From contig NZ_FLOC01000009.1 in assembly GCF_900089755.1 (NCBI RefSeq), positions 86,415-150,414 of the forward strand: a DNA stretch of 64,000 nt, given 5' to 3'. How positions within the stretch are numbered: the stretch's first letter is position 1; every line of letters starts with the position of its first letter. The notes beneath the pieces are model-generated. The model did not search any database. It worked only from the letters and a program-made list of their open reading frames with translations, and was not told the DNA's origin. The position numbers and the translations under genes were made by a program. Source of the DNA: Marinomonas aquimarina (GTDB lineage Bacteria > Pseudomonadota > Gammaproteobacteria > Pseudomonadales > Marinomonadaceae). Shown one piece after another: positions 26,989 to 36,398 of the stretch.

Positions 26989-27043
26989 TCTGAATCCCCA
27001 AGTAAAACGGTTTTCTTTATTAGGACATTATTAAGCAAACTAG

Positions 27044-27066
27044 AAAAGCCCCATAAGGGGCTTTTT
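27044..27066. terminator. Terminator after the aap operon
   Basis: AAGCCCC-ATAA-GGGGCTT with four A on the left and TTTTT on the right. On the minus strand it follows aapP by 26 bp. Confidence 0.88.
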
Positions 27067-27092
27067 AGGTGGGAATGGCGCAAATAGCAAGC

Positions 27093-27872
27093 TTAGTGGT
27101 TCAAAATTTGGCTTAAGAACAACTGAGTTCGGTCATGTTTCGGATTATCGAAGAATTCGTGCGGGGTGTTGGCTTCGACGATTTCGCCTGCGTCCATAAA
27201 CACGACACGGTCGGCCACGGTCTTAGCGAAGCCCATCTCGTGGGTCACACAGACCATGGTCATGCCTTCGTCTGCCAGCTGGATCATGACATCCAGCACT
27301 TCCTTGATCATCTCAGGGTCAAGCGCGGAAGTGGGTTCGTCGAACAGCATGATGCGCGGCTTCATACACAGTCCGCGCGCAATGGCCACACGTTGTTGCT
27401 GACCACCGGAAAGCTGTCCTGGGTACTTCAGCGCTTGGTTCGCGATTTTGACCCGCTCCAAATAGTGCATGGCCATTTCTTCGGCTTCTTTTTTCGGGGT
27501 TTTACGTACCCAAATCGGTGCCAGCGTCAGGTTCTCAAGGATCGTCAAATGGGGGAACAGGTTAAAGTGCTGGAACACCATGCCCACATCTTTACGGATG
27601 GTCTCGATGTTTTTCAGGTTGTCATTCATCTCGATGCCATCGACTAGGATTTGCCCCTTTTGGTGCTCCTCAAGACGGTTGATACAACGGATCATGGTCG
27701 ACTTACCGGAGCCTGATGGCCCACAGACGACGATCCGCTCGCCTTTTTTCACGCTAAAGTCGATGTTCTTTAAGACGTGGAACTCACCGTACCACTTGTT
27801 CACATCGCTGAATTGAATGATTGCTTCTTCGCCCTGCTCAAGTTGGGCGAGTGCCATGTTTCTTTCTGTCAT
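27093..27872 (-). CDS. aapP: General L-amino acid ABC transporter, ATP-binding protein
   Basis: 259 residues. Walker [11 protein letters not shown]-loop [13 protein letters not shown], signature [15 protein letters not shown], Walker [15 protein letters not shown] and switch His VTHEMGF are intact. The [13 protein letters not shown] and [10 protein letters not shown] segments are typical of the polar amino-acid uptake family. Last gene of aapJ-aapQ-aapM-aapP, with a terminator downstream. Confidence 0.92.
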   Translation of the reverse strand: MTERNMALAQLEQGEEAIIQFSDVNKWYGEFHVLKNIDFSVKKGERIVVCGPSGSGKSTMIRCINRLEEHQKGQILVDGIEMNDNLKNIETIRKDVGMVFQHFNLFPHLTILENLTLAPIWVRKTPKKEAEEMAMHYLERVKIANQALKYPGQLSGGQQQRVAIARGLCMKPRIMLFDEPTSALDPEMIKEVLDVMIQLADEGMTMVCVTHEMGFAKTVADRVVFMDAGEIVEANTPHEFFDNPKHDRTQLFLSQILNH

Positions 27873-27895
27873 GTTTTAAGGCCTCAAAGTGTCAA

Positions 27896-28996
27896 TTAAT
27901 TCCGCTTGTGTCCGGTATCTAATTTACGTTCAACCGCCATCGAGTAGCGGGACATACCAAAGCAGATCGCCCAATAAACAAAGCCTGCAAAGGCGTAACC
28001 TTCCGTCGTTGTACCAAGCCAGTTAGCATCGTGGTTAGCGGCTTGAATACGACCTAAAAGGTCGAACATGCCGACGATGTAAACCAGAGTGGTGTCTTTA
28101 AATAAACCGATAAAAGTATTCACAATCCCTGGAATGACCAGCTTCAGTGCCTGTGGCAGGATCACTAGCGTCATCGATTGCCAATAGGTCAGGCCCATGG
28201 CGTCAGCGGCTTCGTACTGCCCCTTCGGAATGGCTTGTAAGCCACCACGAATTACCTCTGCCATGTACGCAGCAGAGAACAGAGTGATGCCGATTAAGAC
28301 GCGCAGTAGCTTGTTAAAATTCAGGCCATCCGGTAAGAACAGCGGAATCATCACCGATGCCATAAACAGGATGGTGATCAGTGGCACCGCACGAATAGTT
28401 TCGATAAACACGACACAGACTGACTTCACAATCGGCATGTCTGAGCGACGGCCAAGGGCCAACAGGACACCTAATGGGAGTGAGGCAACAATACCAACCA
28501 CGCCTAATAGGGTGGTGAGGAATAAGCCCCCCCAGTTGGTGGTCTCAACCGATTCTAGGCCGAACATACCGCCCGCGAACAAGATAAATGCCACGACTGG
28601 GTAAACCAGTAAGATGACCGCTGTTAACAGACCTTTGTGAATGGCTTTGACGGCATACATTGCCACCAACAGGATCAATAGGATTAAGGCTAAGTTCACC
28701 CGCCAAGTTTCGGCCGCTGGGTATAGACCGTACATGAACTGCTTAAAGTAAACACCGATAAACGCCCAGCACGCACCGCCTGCGGTACAGGCCGCTTTTG
28801 AGGTGCCTTGCCAAGTGGCATCAATCAGCGCCCATTGCACCATAGGAGGAAGCAGCAGGTACAAGATGTACAGGCTGAAAAGGGTCAGTGCGATGTTTAA
28901 TGGCGAAGAGAAAAAGTTCTTACGGATCCAAGCCACAGCACCGACCGAGCTCTGTGGTGGTGGGAGGCTTGGAGAGGGTTTGAATTCAATCGTCAT
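27896..28996 (-). CDS. aapM: General L-amino acid ABC transporter permease AapM
   Basis: 366 residues with about eight hydrophobic segments. The conserved permease loop reads AEVIRGGLQAIPKGQYEAADAMGLTYWQSMTLVILPQAL. The long form with several helices before the permease domain (and KAACTAGGACWAFIG, a Cys-containing loop) is typical of AapM/BztC. It forms the channel with AapQ. It begins 9 bp after aapQ. Confidence 0.92.
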   Translation of the reverse strand: MTIEFKPSPSLPPPQSSVGAVAWIRKNFFSSPLNIALTLFSLYILYLLLPPMVQWALIDATWQGTSKAACTAGGACWAFIGVYFKQFMYGLYPAAETWRVNLALILLILLVAMYAVKAIHKGLLTAVILLVYPVVAFILFAGGMFGLESVETTNWGGLFLTTLLGVVGIVASLPLGVLLALGRRSDMPIVKSVCVVFIETIRAVPLITILFMASVMIPLFLPDGLNFNKLLRVLIGITLFSAAYMAEVIRGGLQAIPKGQYEAADAMGLTYWQSMTLVILPQALKLVIPGIVNTFIGLFKDTTLVYIVGMFDLLGRIQAANHDANWLGTTTEGYAFAGFVYWAICFGMSRYSMAVERKLDTGHKRN

Positions 28997-29005
28997 ATTG
29001 GTCTC

Positions 29006-30178
29006 CTAGCGCTCTATCAGCGACATCTTCTTGTTGTACCAGTTCATAAAGAATGAAATGGACAAACTCAATGAGCCGTATACCAACATACACAGACCGA
29101 TGGTTTCGATCGCCTGACCCGTTTGGTTCAGCGTCGTCCCCATAACCACAGCCACCAGCTCTGGATAGGCGATCGCCGCGCCCAGTGAAGAGTTCTTGGC
29201 CAGGTTTAAGAATTGGCTGGTCAAAGGCGGAATGATGACGCGCAGTGCTTGCGGTAGCACAATCAGACGTTGGGTCAGGCTATCGCGCAGACCCAAAGAG
29301 CGTGCGGCTTCAGTCTGTCCCCAGTTCACGGATAAGATGCCCGCGCGCACAATCTCAGCAATAAAGGCGCCAGTGTAAGTAGATAAGGCCACTAGCACGG
29401 CGACAAACTCAGGTACCAGTACCATACCGCCAGAGACGTTAAAGCGGCTTTTTTGTGGCAGTTCAAATTCCACTGGGAAGCCTGCGATGACAAATCCTAG
29501 GATGGTGCCGACCAGAATAATGGCAATAGAGGTCCAGTAAGCAGGGAACCAAACACCGGTTTTCTTTTGACGCTTCTTCGCCCATACGATCAAGGCAATG
29601 GCGCCCGCTACGGCGATAAAAAATGCCGCCACCGCGATGCCAATGCCGTCTTGGAAGCTGGGGTTGGGTGAGTAAATGCCGCGCTTGTTAAGTAGAAAAT
29701 CACCAAAAATAATGCTGTTACGTGGATGAGGCAAAGCCGCTAGGACGGCGAAGTACCAGAAAAACATTTGCAGTAGCAAAGGGATATTACGCAAGGTCTC
29801 GATGTAAACCGTGGCCAGGCGTGCGACTAACCAGTTTTGCGATAAACGGGCCAGACCCATGATGACCCCAATGATGGTCGCCAGCACAATCCCCATTAAC
29901 GAGATCACAATGGTGTTCAATAACGCGACCACAAACGCTCGGCCATAGCTATTGGCCTCGGTGTACTCGATTAGGTGGATTAAGATGGGGAACCCTGCCG
30001 GTTCATTAAGAAATGAAAAACCGGTCGAAATCCCTTGGGTTTGTAGGTTCGCTTGCAGGTTGTGGAATAGGTAATAACCCACCGCCATCACAGCGATTAA
30101 GAGTAGCGTTTGAAACAACAGTGCACGATTGCCGGCGTCGTTAAAAAAGCTTGTATTGGTTGTCGTTTTTTCATTCAT
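29006..30178 (-). CDS. aapQ: General L-amino acid ABC transporter permease AapQ
   Basis: 390 residues with the His/Glu/polar amino-acid permease signature: ETLRNIPLLLQMFFWYFAV and AEIVRAGILSVNWGQTEAARSLGLRDSLTQRLIVLPQALR. The long hydrophilic-plus-helix insert in the middle is characteristic of AapQ/BztB. It partners AapM. It is separated from aapJ by a 105-bp gap holding a hairpin. Confidence 0.92.
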   Translation of the reverse strand: MNEKTTTNTSFFNDAGNRALLFQTLLLIAVMAVGYYLFHNLQANLQTQGISTGFSFLNEPAGFPILIHLIEYTEANSYGRAFVVALLNTIVISLMGIVLATIIGVIMGLARLSQNWLVARLATVYIETLRNIPLLLQMFFWYFAVLAALPHPRNSIIFGDFLLNKRGIYSPNPSFQDGIGIAVAAFFIAVAGAIALIVWAKKRQKKTGVWFPAYWTSIAIILVGTILGFVIAGFPVEFELPQKSRFNVSGGMVLVPEFVAVLVALSTYTGAFIAEIVRAGILSVNWGQTEAARSLGLRDSLTQRLIVLPQALRVIIPPLTSQFLNLAKNSSLGAAIAYPELVAVVMGTTLNQTGQAIETIGLCMLVYGSLSLSISFFMNWYNKKMSLIER

Positions 30179-30224
30179 CTTGGTTCAGGCAAAAATGCTC
30201 GTCAGATGGAAAACGGAAGTGGGT

Positions 30225-30248
30225 CCCCAGTGGTGTCGGCCACTGGGG
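30225..30248 (-). terminator. Hairpin between aapJ and aapQ
   Basis: CCCCAGTGG-TGTCGG-CCACTGGGG, a perfect 9-bp stem without a T-run. Its place between the binding-protein and permease genes suggests mRNA stabilisation of aapJ or partial attenuation. Confidence 0.55.
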
Positions 30249-30283
30249 AGTATCCCAAAGTAGATCAGGGGAGAGGTACGTGA

Positions 30284-31306
30284 TTAACGTACTGGTGGCG
30301 CGTACAGCACGCCGCCTTCGGTCCAAAGGTTGTTGACGCCACGTGGTAGACCTACCGGTGTATTCGGTCCTACGTTGCGTTCAAACACTTCGCCGTAGTT
30401 ACCGACTTCGGCAATGATGTTGTAAGCCCAGTCCGAGTTTAGGCCAAGTGCTTCACCCATGTTGCCTTCCGCACCGAGTAGACGGCGTACGCTTGGATCT
30501 TTTGATTCAGCTTTGATTTGCGCAACGTTTTCCGAGCTGATGCCCATCTCTTCGGCGTTGATTTGCACGAACAGCGCCCAAGTGACGATGTCTTTCCACT
30601 GGTTATCACCATGGCGTACCACAGGGCCAAGCGGTTCTTTAGAGATGGTTTCCGGCAGAATCATGTGCGCGGCTGGGTCAGACAACTTGGAACGGTGTGC
30701 CGCTAGACCAGACTTATCGGTCGTGAAGACGTCACAACGGCCCGATGCATAGGCGGCCAAGGCTTCATCGGCTTTTTGCACGATAACTGGAACATACGAT
30801 AGCTGGTGCTTACGGAAGAAGTCCGCCATGTTGAGCTCTGTGGTGGTGCCTTGCTCGGTACAGACGGTAGCACCGTCCAGATCCATTGCGGTTTCCACCC
30901 CTAGATCTTTACGCACCATAAAGCCTTGGCCGTCGTAAAAGTTGGTGGTGGTGAAGTCTAAGCCTAGAGACGTATCACGAGTGTAAGTCCAAGTCGTGTT
31001 ACGAGAAAGTACGTCAATCTCGCCCGATTGTAGGGCTGTGAAGCGTTCTTTTGCAGAAAGTGGTGTGAATTTCACCTTTTGCGCATCGCCAAAGATTGCG
31101 GCAGCGGCTGCGCGACAAGCATCCACATCGATCCCTGTCCAGTTCCCCGCATCGTCAGCGTTTGAAAATCCTGGAACCCCTTGGCTTACGCCACATTGGA
31201 TAAAGCCTTTTGCTTTCACATCGTCCAATGTTGCTGCTGCAGCACCGGTACTGATCGTTGCAGCCACCGCGGCGGTGGTTAGAATTTTACCAACGTTCGA
31301 TTTCAT
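30284..31306 (-). CDS. aapJ: General L-amino acid ABC transporter periplasmic binding protein
   Basis: 340 residues. Signal peptide (MKSNVGKILTTAAVAATISTGAAA), then a type-3 solute-binding fold: VKAKGFIQCGVSQGVPGFS, GNWTGIDVDACRAAAAAIFGD, RNTTWTYTRDTSLGLDFTTTNFYDGQGFMV. These match AapJ/BztA. It captures many L-amino acids in the periplasm. First gene of the aap operon; a candidate sigma-54 promoter lies about 115 bp upstream, and the lrp gene is divergent. Confidence 0.94.
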   Translation of the reverse strand: MKSNVGKILTTAAVAATISTGAAAATLDDVKAKGFIQCGVSQGVPGFSNADDAGNWTGIDVDACRAAAAAIFGDAQKVKFTPLSAKERFTALQSGEIDVLSRNTTWTYTRDTSLGLDFTTTNFYDGQGFMVRKDLGVETAMDLDGATVCTEQGTTTELNMADFFRKHQLSYVPVIVQKADEALAAYASGRCDVFTTDKSGLAAHRSKLSDPAAHMILPETISKEPLGPVVRHGDNQWKDIVTWALFVQINAEEMGISSENVAQIKAESKDPSVRRLLGAEGNMGEALGLNSDWAYNIIAEVGNYGEVFERNVGPNTPVGLPRGVNNLWTEGGVLYAPPVR

Positions 31307-31897
31307 GATTTTGCCTCCAGGCGTTTACTAGTTGTTATGTTTGCAAAGTCGATTCTGCTTTGAAGATCCTTTCAAATACGTTTGCAGATCGCTCTCCGTT
31401 CGCTTTCGTACAAAGTATAAAGCAAGTAGCTTGCCAACATTTTTAATTGTTTTTGTTGTTACTCTAGTCCAGTGCGATCTACTGAAATAGCAGGGCACCG
31501 CCTAATGGAATTACTGTTTTGACCCTTTAGTCAAGGTGAAAACCCTGTTGAGTGCAAATTTTTTCCTTTTTCTAAAGGTCTTAATAACTATAGGTTAATT
31601 TGAAATTTGCAATTAATAGTTTTTGTTTATTTTGTGTAAGCTTGGTGCGCGAGATTATTTTTTTTCCCTTAATTGACGCAAAAACAGTCTAGTTTCTGAT
31701 GGATAAATGCACACAATAGCGCTTTTGGTCTGCAATGGGTGCTAGTGGTTGCTTTGTGTGTTGAATTGGTGCGCGCTTCTGGAGGCGCTATTTCTTGCGC
31801 TTGTGGGCGCGTGATAGTGGTTATTTTTCCTAAGCTATTTGCCCCGTGGTAGAATCACGTTAAATTAAATGGCAGTTACCTTCGGAGAGTCATATTG
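31307..31897. other. Long AT-rich divergent control region between aapJ and lrp
   Basis: About 590 bp without a convincing gene. It contains the candidate sigma-54 site, several A/T tracts, and two copies of TTGGTGCGCG (31642-31651 and 31766-31775) that may be regulator half sites. A ribosome site GGAGAG at 31884 serves lrp. I saw no RNA gene in it. Confidence 0.6.
31421..31437 (-). promoter_or_regulatory. Candidate sigma-54 promoter of aapJQMP
   Basis: On the minus strand TTGGCAAGCTACTTGCT. It has the GG (-24) and GC (-12) dinucleotides 12 bp apart and matches TTGGCACG-N4-TTGCT at all positions except A for C. Nitrogen-regulated amino-acid transporters are often under sigma-54/NtrC. The start would be about 100 bp before aapJ. 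Confidence 0.5.
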
Positions 31898-32374
31898 ATG
31901 GAAACGTCTGCAAAGCCTTTGGACAGATTGGATAAGAAGATCCTGCGTGAGCTGCAAATCAATGGTCGCTTATCGAATGTGGAGCTTGCGAGTCGTGTAG
32001 GTCTGAGTGCGACACCCTGTTTGGAGCGTGTGCGTCGACTGGAGCGTAATGGCTATATTACGGGCTACTGTGCCTTGGTTGATCCGCGTAAAGTGGACGC
32101 TGGCTTATTGGTATTTGTTGAAATCCGCTTAAAAGCCACGTCGCCAGAAGGCTTTAATGAGTTCAAAGAAGCGGTGTCTGAGATCCCAGAAGTCTTGGAA
32201 TGTCACCTGATCGCCGGCGATTTTGAATACCTGCTTAAAGCCCGCGTGTCGAACATGGACGCTTATCGCCATCTGCTCGGTGAAACCTTACTGACCCTGC
32301 CTCACGTACGCGAATCACGTACTTATGTGGCCATGGAAGAAGTGAAAAACACCACTGTGGTGAAGATACCTTAA
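31898..32374 (+). CDS. lrp: Leucine-responsive regulatory protein (Lrp/AsnC family)
   Basis: 158 residues. N-terminal HTH (LDKKILRELQINGRLSNVELASRVGLSATPCLERVRRLE) and a C-terminal RAM ligand-binding domain (VFVEIRLKATSPEGFNEFKEAV, VLECHLIAGDFEYLLKARV). High similarity to global Lrp. It senses leucine and controls amino-acid metabolism and transport. ATG at 31898, with GGAGAG upstream, is preferred to the TTG just before it. Its position opposite aapJQMP suggests control of the transporter. Confidence 0.93.
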   Translation: METSAKPLDRLDKKILRELQINGRLSNVELASRVGLSATPCLERVRRLERNGYITGYCALVDPRKVDAGLLVFVEIRLKATSPEGFNEFKEAVSEIPEVLECHLIAGDFEYLLKARVSNMDAYRHLLGETLLTLPHVRESRTYVAMEEVKNTTVVKIP

Positions 32375-32403
32375 GCGCTTTGCAGTCCTGTTAGAAAAGT
32401 GAA

Positions 32404-32430
32404 AACCACGCTCGATAAGCGTGGTTTTTT
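32404..32430 (+). terminator. Rho-independent terminator after lrp
   Basis: AACCACGCT-CGATA-AGCGTGGTT followed by TTTT, 30 bp after the lrp stop. Confidence 0.9.
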
Positions 32431-32454
32431 ATGCCTGAACCAGTGTGGGCGAGC

Positions 32455-33192
32455 TTAATTAAGCTTTAAAACCTTGCTTAACTTTTTTAGCAGTTTAGGC
32501 CCCATGCCTTTTAGCTTAAGCAGCCCTTCCCAAGATGAGTGGGGGCGCTTTTCAACAATTTCCTTGGCCACTTTTTTCGGTAAGCCTTTGATATCACTGA
32601 GCTCTTCTAGACTGCTATGGTTTACGCTCAGCAATACTTTCTCAACTTTGCTGCTTTTCTTGGTTTTCTTAGGGGCCGCTTTGTCGATCGGCTCGTCGCT
32701 GCTGCTCGCAGGTTCTTCGGCAGCGCTTGTGACACTGTCGCCAGCCGGTGTGAAGTCGGCCACAATGACATTATCTTCCTTGCTGACAATGGCATCATCG
32801 GTGTTTTTGAGTTCGCTTGTTAGCGTATAGGGTTGATCAAACCACTGGCGCTCAACCAGCGCGTAGTGCTCGCCATCCCATTCACGCAGTTCAAGTGCGA
32901 TCTGCCATTGCCCCGCAGGCGGTGCTTGAAAGACTAGGTCGTACTGACAATTGGCGAGAAAGTGCTGCCCAGACAGTTGCCCTATGACAGTGCTGGCCAA
33001 TACGGCCGTGCTGCCATCGGCTTGGTAAGCGCGCAGTTCAAGCGCTAGCGTACCACTGAGGTTCAGTAAGTCGCGTTGGCTGGTAATCTGATCAAGGTTA
33101 ATGATCACGCGATCTTGTTGGATACGGTAACCGTAGTTACCGGTGAAAGTCAGATCTTTTTCTAACGCGAATGATTCAGTAATGGCAGTCAC
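32455..33192 (-). CDS. Helix-hairpin-helix domain protein, function unknown
   Basis: 245 residues. The N-terminal half (1-125) is a beta-rich domain of unknown family. A low-complexity Ser/Glu/Ala/Lys linker (about 135-180) follows. The C-terminal 60 residues contain two helix-hairpin-helix units: ELSDIKGLPKKVAKEIVEKRP and WEGLLKLKGMGPKLLKKLSKVL. HhH pairs bind DNA non-specifically, so a DNA-associated role is likely. It starts with GTG. It lies near recG but is separated from it by 110 bp. Confidence 0.75.
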   Translation of the reverse strand: MTAITESFALEKDLTFTGNYGYRIQQDRVIINLDQITSQRDLLNLSGTLALELRAYQADGSTAVLASTVIGQLSGQHFLANCQYDLVFQAPPAGQWQIALELREWDGEHYALVERQWFDQPYTLTSELKNTDDAIVSKEDNVIVADFTPAGDSVTSAAEEPASSSDEPIDKAAPKKTKKSSKVEKVLLSVNHSSLEELSDIKGLPKKVAKEIVEKRPHSSWEGLLKLKGMGPKLLKKLSKVLKLN

Positions 33193-33302
33193 GGGCAGGT
33201 TCCTCTGTTATCCCTTGGCAGGGTGCGGGTAATGAAGGCTATCTTCAAACCAATATGTGACAGTCTGGTTAAAAACTAGGCAAATGCAACAATATTCTAC
33301 GG

Positions 33303-35384
33303 TTAGACATTCAAATATTGCTGATGCTTGGGCAACCAGCGTGATAGCAGCGGTGAGACGTGCTCAGGGTAGTGCTGATACAGCTGTGCGGCGGCCTGTT
33401 GGACGTGTTGTAGGAGGGCTTTATCCCGTTGTAAATCAGCCACTTTAAACTCCAGCAGACCGGTTTGACGGGCACCGAGCAGTTCACCGGGGCCACGCAG
33501 CTCTAGATCTTTTTCAGCGATCTTAAAGCCATCCGTGGTTTCGCGCATGGTGGCGAGGCGAGCTTTACCTTGCTGACCCAGCGGTGCGTGATACAGGAGC
33601 ACACAGTGACTGGCGGCTTGGCCGCGTCCAACACGGCCACGTAATTGGTGTAATTGCGCCAAACCGAGGCGTTCTGGGTTCTCAATGACCATTAAACTGG
33701 CATTGGGCACGTCGACACCCACTTCGATGACTGTGGTGGCGACCAATAATTGAATCTCACCGGCTTTAAAGCGGGCCATGATATCGGCTTTTTCTTGTGC
33801 CTTGAGGCGGCCATGGACTAAGCCAATGGTCAGTCCGGCTAACTGCTCTTGCAGCAAGATGGCGGTGTCTTCCGCCGCCTGACACTGCAAGGCTTCGGAT
33901 TCTTCGATTAGGGTGCACACCCAATAGGCCTGTTTGCCTTCCTCACAGGCGTGACGCACGCGTTGAATCACTTCATCACGGCGTTGATCAGACACCACGA
34001 TGGTGTTCACTGGGGTGCGTCCTGGGGGCAGCTCATCAATAATCGAGCAATCCAAATCGGCGTAGGCGGACATCGCTAGGGTACGTGGAATGGGCGTTGC
34101 CGTCATGATCAGCTGATGTGGCTGAAAGCCCGCCTGTAGGCCTTTCTCACGCAGCGCCATGCGTTGATGCACACCAAAGCGGTGTTGTTCATCAATGATG
34201 GCGAGGGCCAAACCTTTAAAGGCGACGGTCTCTTGGAACAGGGCATGGGTGCCAACGACGATACTCGCGCTGCCGGAAGCAATCCGTTCCAGCTCGGCTT
34301 CCCGTTGTTTGCCTTTGAGTTTGCCAATCATCCATGCCACTTCAAGGCCGAGCGGCTCAAACCATTGTTTGAAGTTGATATAGTGCTGCTCGGCGAGGAT
34401 CTCTGTCGGTGCCATCACGGCGACTTGGTAGCCTTGTTGTACCACGGCCGCGGCCGCCATCGCCGCCACTAGGGTTTTACCAGAGCCTACATCCCCTTGC
34501 ACGAGACGCAGCATCGGATGGCCGGTGCCAAGATCATTGAGAATTTCTTGGCTAACACGCTGCTGGGCGCCAGTGGGGGCAAACGGTAATTGGGTCAGTA
34601 GTTGATCGACGAGGGCGCCGCGTTCTGGCACCACGACGGCGCGATCGTGCTTGGCCATTTGGCGTTTGCCGATCAAGGACAACTGATGTGCCATCAACTC
34701 TTCAAAGGATAAACGGTATTGGGCAGGGTGCGCGCCACGCTTTAATTGCTCAAGATCCGTGCCACGGGTCGGATGGTGCAGAAACTGGATCGCATCGGCT
34801 AACGAGGGCAGGCTGAATTGCTGGCGAATGCTGTCTGGCAGCCACTCACGTAAGTTGTAAGGCGTTAAACGCTCGAGCGCTTGTTCACAGATCTGGCGAA
34901 TCTTAGTCTGCGTGATGCCTTCCGTAAGCGGGTAAATCGGTGTTAGCTGTTCGGTGCCTTCATGAGCATCATCGTCTTTTATGACACTGTATTCAGGGTG
35001 GTAGATTTCAAAGCCAGTACTGCCGCGACGAATCTCGCCAAAACAGCGCACTCGTCCGGCTTGTTCTAATTGCTTCTTTTGCGCGGCATTGAAATGAAAA
35101 AAACGCAGACACAGAGAGCCAGAATGATCGCGCAAACGGCAGATCAAGCTACGGCGTTTGCCCATCTTGATTTCACAGCCACTGACGTCTCCTTCAATCA
35201 CCGCTTCGTCGCCGAAACGCAGCTGGCCAATGGGCACCACGCGGGTGCGGTCTTGATAGCGGATCGGTAAATGAAACAAGGCGTCTTGCACCGTGTGAAT
35301 GTTCAGCTTGGCGAGTTTTTCCGCCATCGCTGCGCCGACGCCTTTTAGCTCTTTGATATCTTGGGTTTCCAGTGCATCGACCAT
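33303..35384 (-). CDS. recG: ATP-dependent DNA helicase RecG
   Basis: About 693 residues. Wedge domain at the N-terminus (LKGVGAAMAEKLAKLNIHT), then helicase motifs: Walker A GDVGSGKTLVA, DEQH in IIDEQHRFGV, TATPIPRTLA, and GRVGRG in motif VI. RecG remodels stalled replication forks and branched DNA. The Met at 35384 is chosen because the ORF upstream runs into the oxyR stop. It is 2 bp behind oxyR, the oxyR-recG pair known from Pseudomonas. Confidence 0.96.
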   Translation of the reverse strand: MVDALETQDIKELKGVGAAMAEKLAKLNIHTVQDALFHLPIRYQDRTRVVPIGQLRFGDEAVIEGDVSGCEIKMGKRRSLICRLRDHSGSLCLRFFHFNAAQKKQLEQAGRVRCFGEIRRGSTGFEIYHPEYSVIKDDDAHEGTEQLTPIYPLTEGITQTKIRQICEQALERLTPYNLREWLPDSIRQQFSLPSLADAIQFLHHPTRGTDLEQLKRGAHPAQYRLSFEELMAHQLSLIGKRQMAKHDRAVVVPERGALVDQLLTQLPFAPTGAQQRVSQEILNDLGTGHPMLRLVQGDVGSGKTLVAAMAAAAVVQQGYQVAVMAPTEILAEQHYINFKQWFEPLGLEVAWMIGKLKGKQREAELERIASGSASIVVGTHALFQETVAFKGLALAIIDEQHRFGVHQRMALREKGLQAGFQPHQLIMTATPIPRTLAMSAYADLDCSIIDELPPGRTPVNTIVVSDQRRDEVIQRVRHACEEGKQAYWVCTLIEESEALQCQAAEDTAILLQEQLAGLTIGLVHGRLKAQEKADIMARFKAGEIQLLVATTVIEVGVDVPNASLMVIENPERLGLAQLHQLRGRVGRGQAASHCVLLYHAPLGQQGKARLATMRETTDGFKIAEKDLELRGPGELLGARQTGLLEFKVADLQRDKALLQHVQQAAAQLYQHYPEHVSPLLSRWLPKHQQYLNV

Positions 35385-35386
35385 GA

Positions 35387-36295
35387 TTAGCCTAGATTTA
35401 ACTTCTGACAAGCGGCTTTGATCGACTGGCTTAGGGACTCAATCGCCTGCGGGCGTGGGAAGCTGGCACGCCAAGCCAGCGCAACGGTACGTTTGGGCAC
35501 TGGTGATTTAAATGGGCGCACCGCCAAAATACTTTCGTCTAAGTGGGTCACGGCCGACTTGGGTAACACCGTCACTCCCAAACCTGATGACACCATATAG
35601 CGGATGGTTTCCAAAGAGCTGCCATTGACAATGGTGTGGCCGTCGTTGAGTTCGTCTTCACCGACCAGTGGGCAGGCTTCCATCACTTGATCACTGAAAC
35701 AGTGGCCTTTACCAAGCAGCAGCAAGTTATCGGTAGTGAGCTGGTCGGTGCTGACATGTTCTAACTTAGTCCAAGGGTGATCCTTTGGCATCAACACCAC
35801 AAACTCTTCTTCGTAAATGGGCTGTGTTACCACATCCGGTTCGCGAAACGGCAATGCGACAATGATGGCATCGAGTTCGCCATTGCGTAGCTTTGGACGT
35901 AGGTTTTCAGTGAGATCCTCTTCGATCTGTAGTGGCATGCCTTCGGCGATGCTTTTGAGTTCGGGAATCATAGACGGGAACAGGTACGGGGCGATGGTGA
36001 AGATGGCGCCCACCTTGAGGGGACCGCGCAACTGGTTTTTACCAGAGGAGGCCAACTCTTTAATCATATTGGCTTGCTCAAGCACTCGGCGCGCTTGGGT
36101 AATGATTTGTTCGCCAATCGGGGTAATATAGACTGAACTTTTGCTGCGTTCGAAAATCGCGGCACCGAGTTCGTCTTCCAACTTCTTCACCGCCACACTG
36201 AGTGTGGGTTGGGAAACGTGACAACGTTCTGCAGCGCGACCAAAGTGTTTCTCTTCTGCTAGCATAACGATGTATTTGAGTTCTGTTAGCGTCAT
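35387..36295 (-). CDS. oxyR: Hydrogen peroxide-sensing regulator OxyR
   Basis: 302 residues, LysR family. The HTH is FGRAAERCHVSQPTLSVAVKKLEDELG. The redox pair is present in LLGKGHCFSDQVMEACPL (equivalent to Cys199 and Cys208), which distinguishes OxyR from other LysR proteins. Peroxide forms the disulfide and OxyR then activates antioxidant genes. It is followed directly by recG, so peroxide stress signalling and DNA repair are probably co-expressed. The epimerase gene is divergent. Confidence 0.96.
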   Translation of the reverse strand: MTLTELKYIVMLAEEKHFGRAAERCHVSQPTLSVAVKKLEDELGAAIFERSKSSVYITPIGEQIITQARRVLEQANMIKELASSGKNQLRGPLKVGAIFTIAPYLFPSMIPELKSIAEGMPLQIEEDLTENLRPKLRNGELDAIIVALPFREPDVVTQPIYEEEFVVLMPKDHPWTKLEHVSTDQLTTDNLLLLGKGHCFSDQVMEACPLVGEDELNDGHTIVNGSSLETIRYMVSSGLGVTVLPKSAVTHLDESILAVRPFKSPVPKRTVALAWRASFPRPQAIESLSQSIKAACQKLNLG

Positions 36296-36398
36296 AGTCT
36301 GTTACCCTTTTAATTGGTATTAACTATGATAATACATATTTTGATAAAGTGTACTGTTTCAAGGCAGTTAGGCATTTTTTGCAAGGATTGAGGGAATC

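Noticed and set aside
36296..36398. OxyR or Fur operator upstream of oxyR
   Set aside because: A GATAAT hexamer and AT-rich LysR-like sequence are present, but no complete consensus could be aligned.
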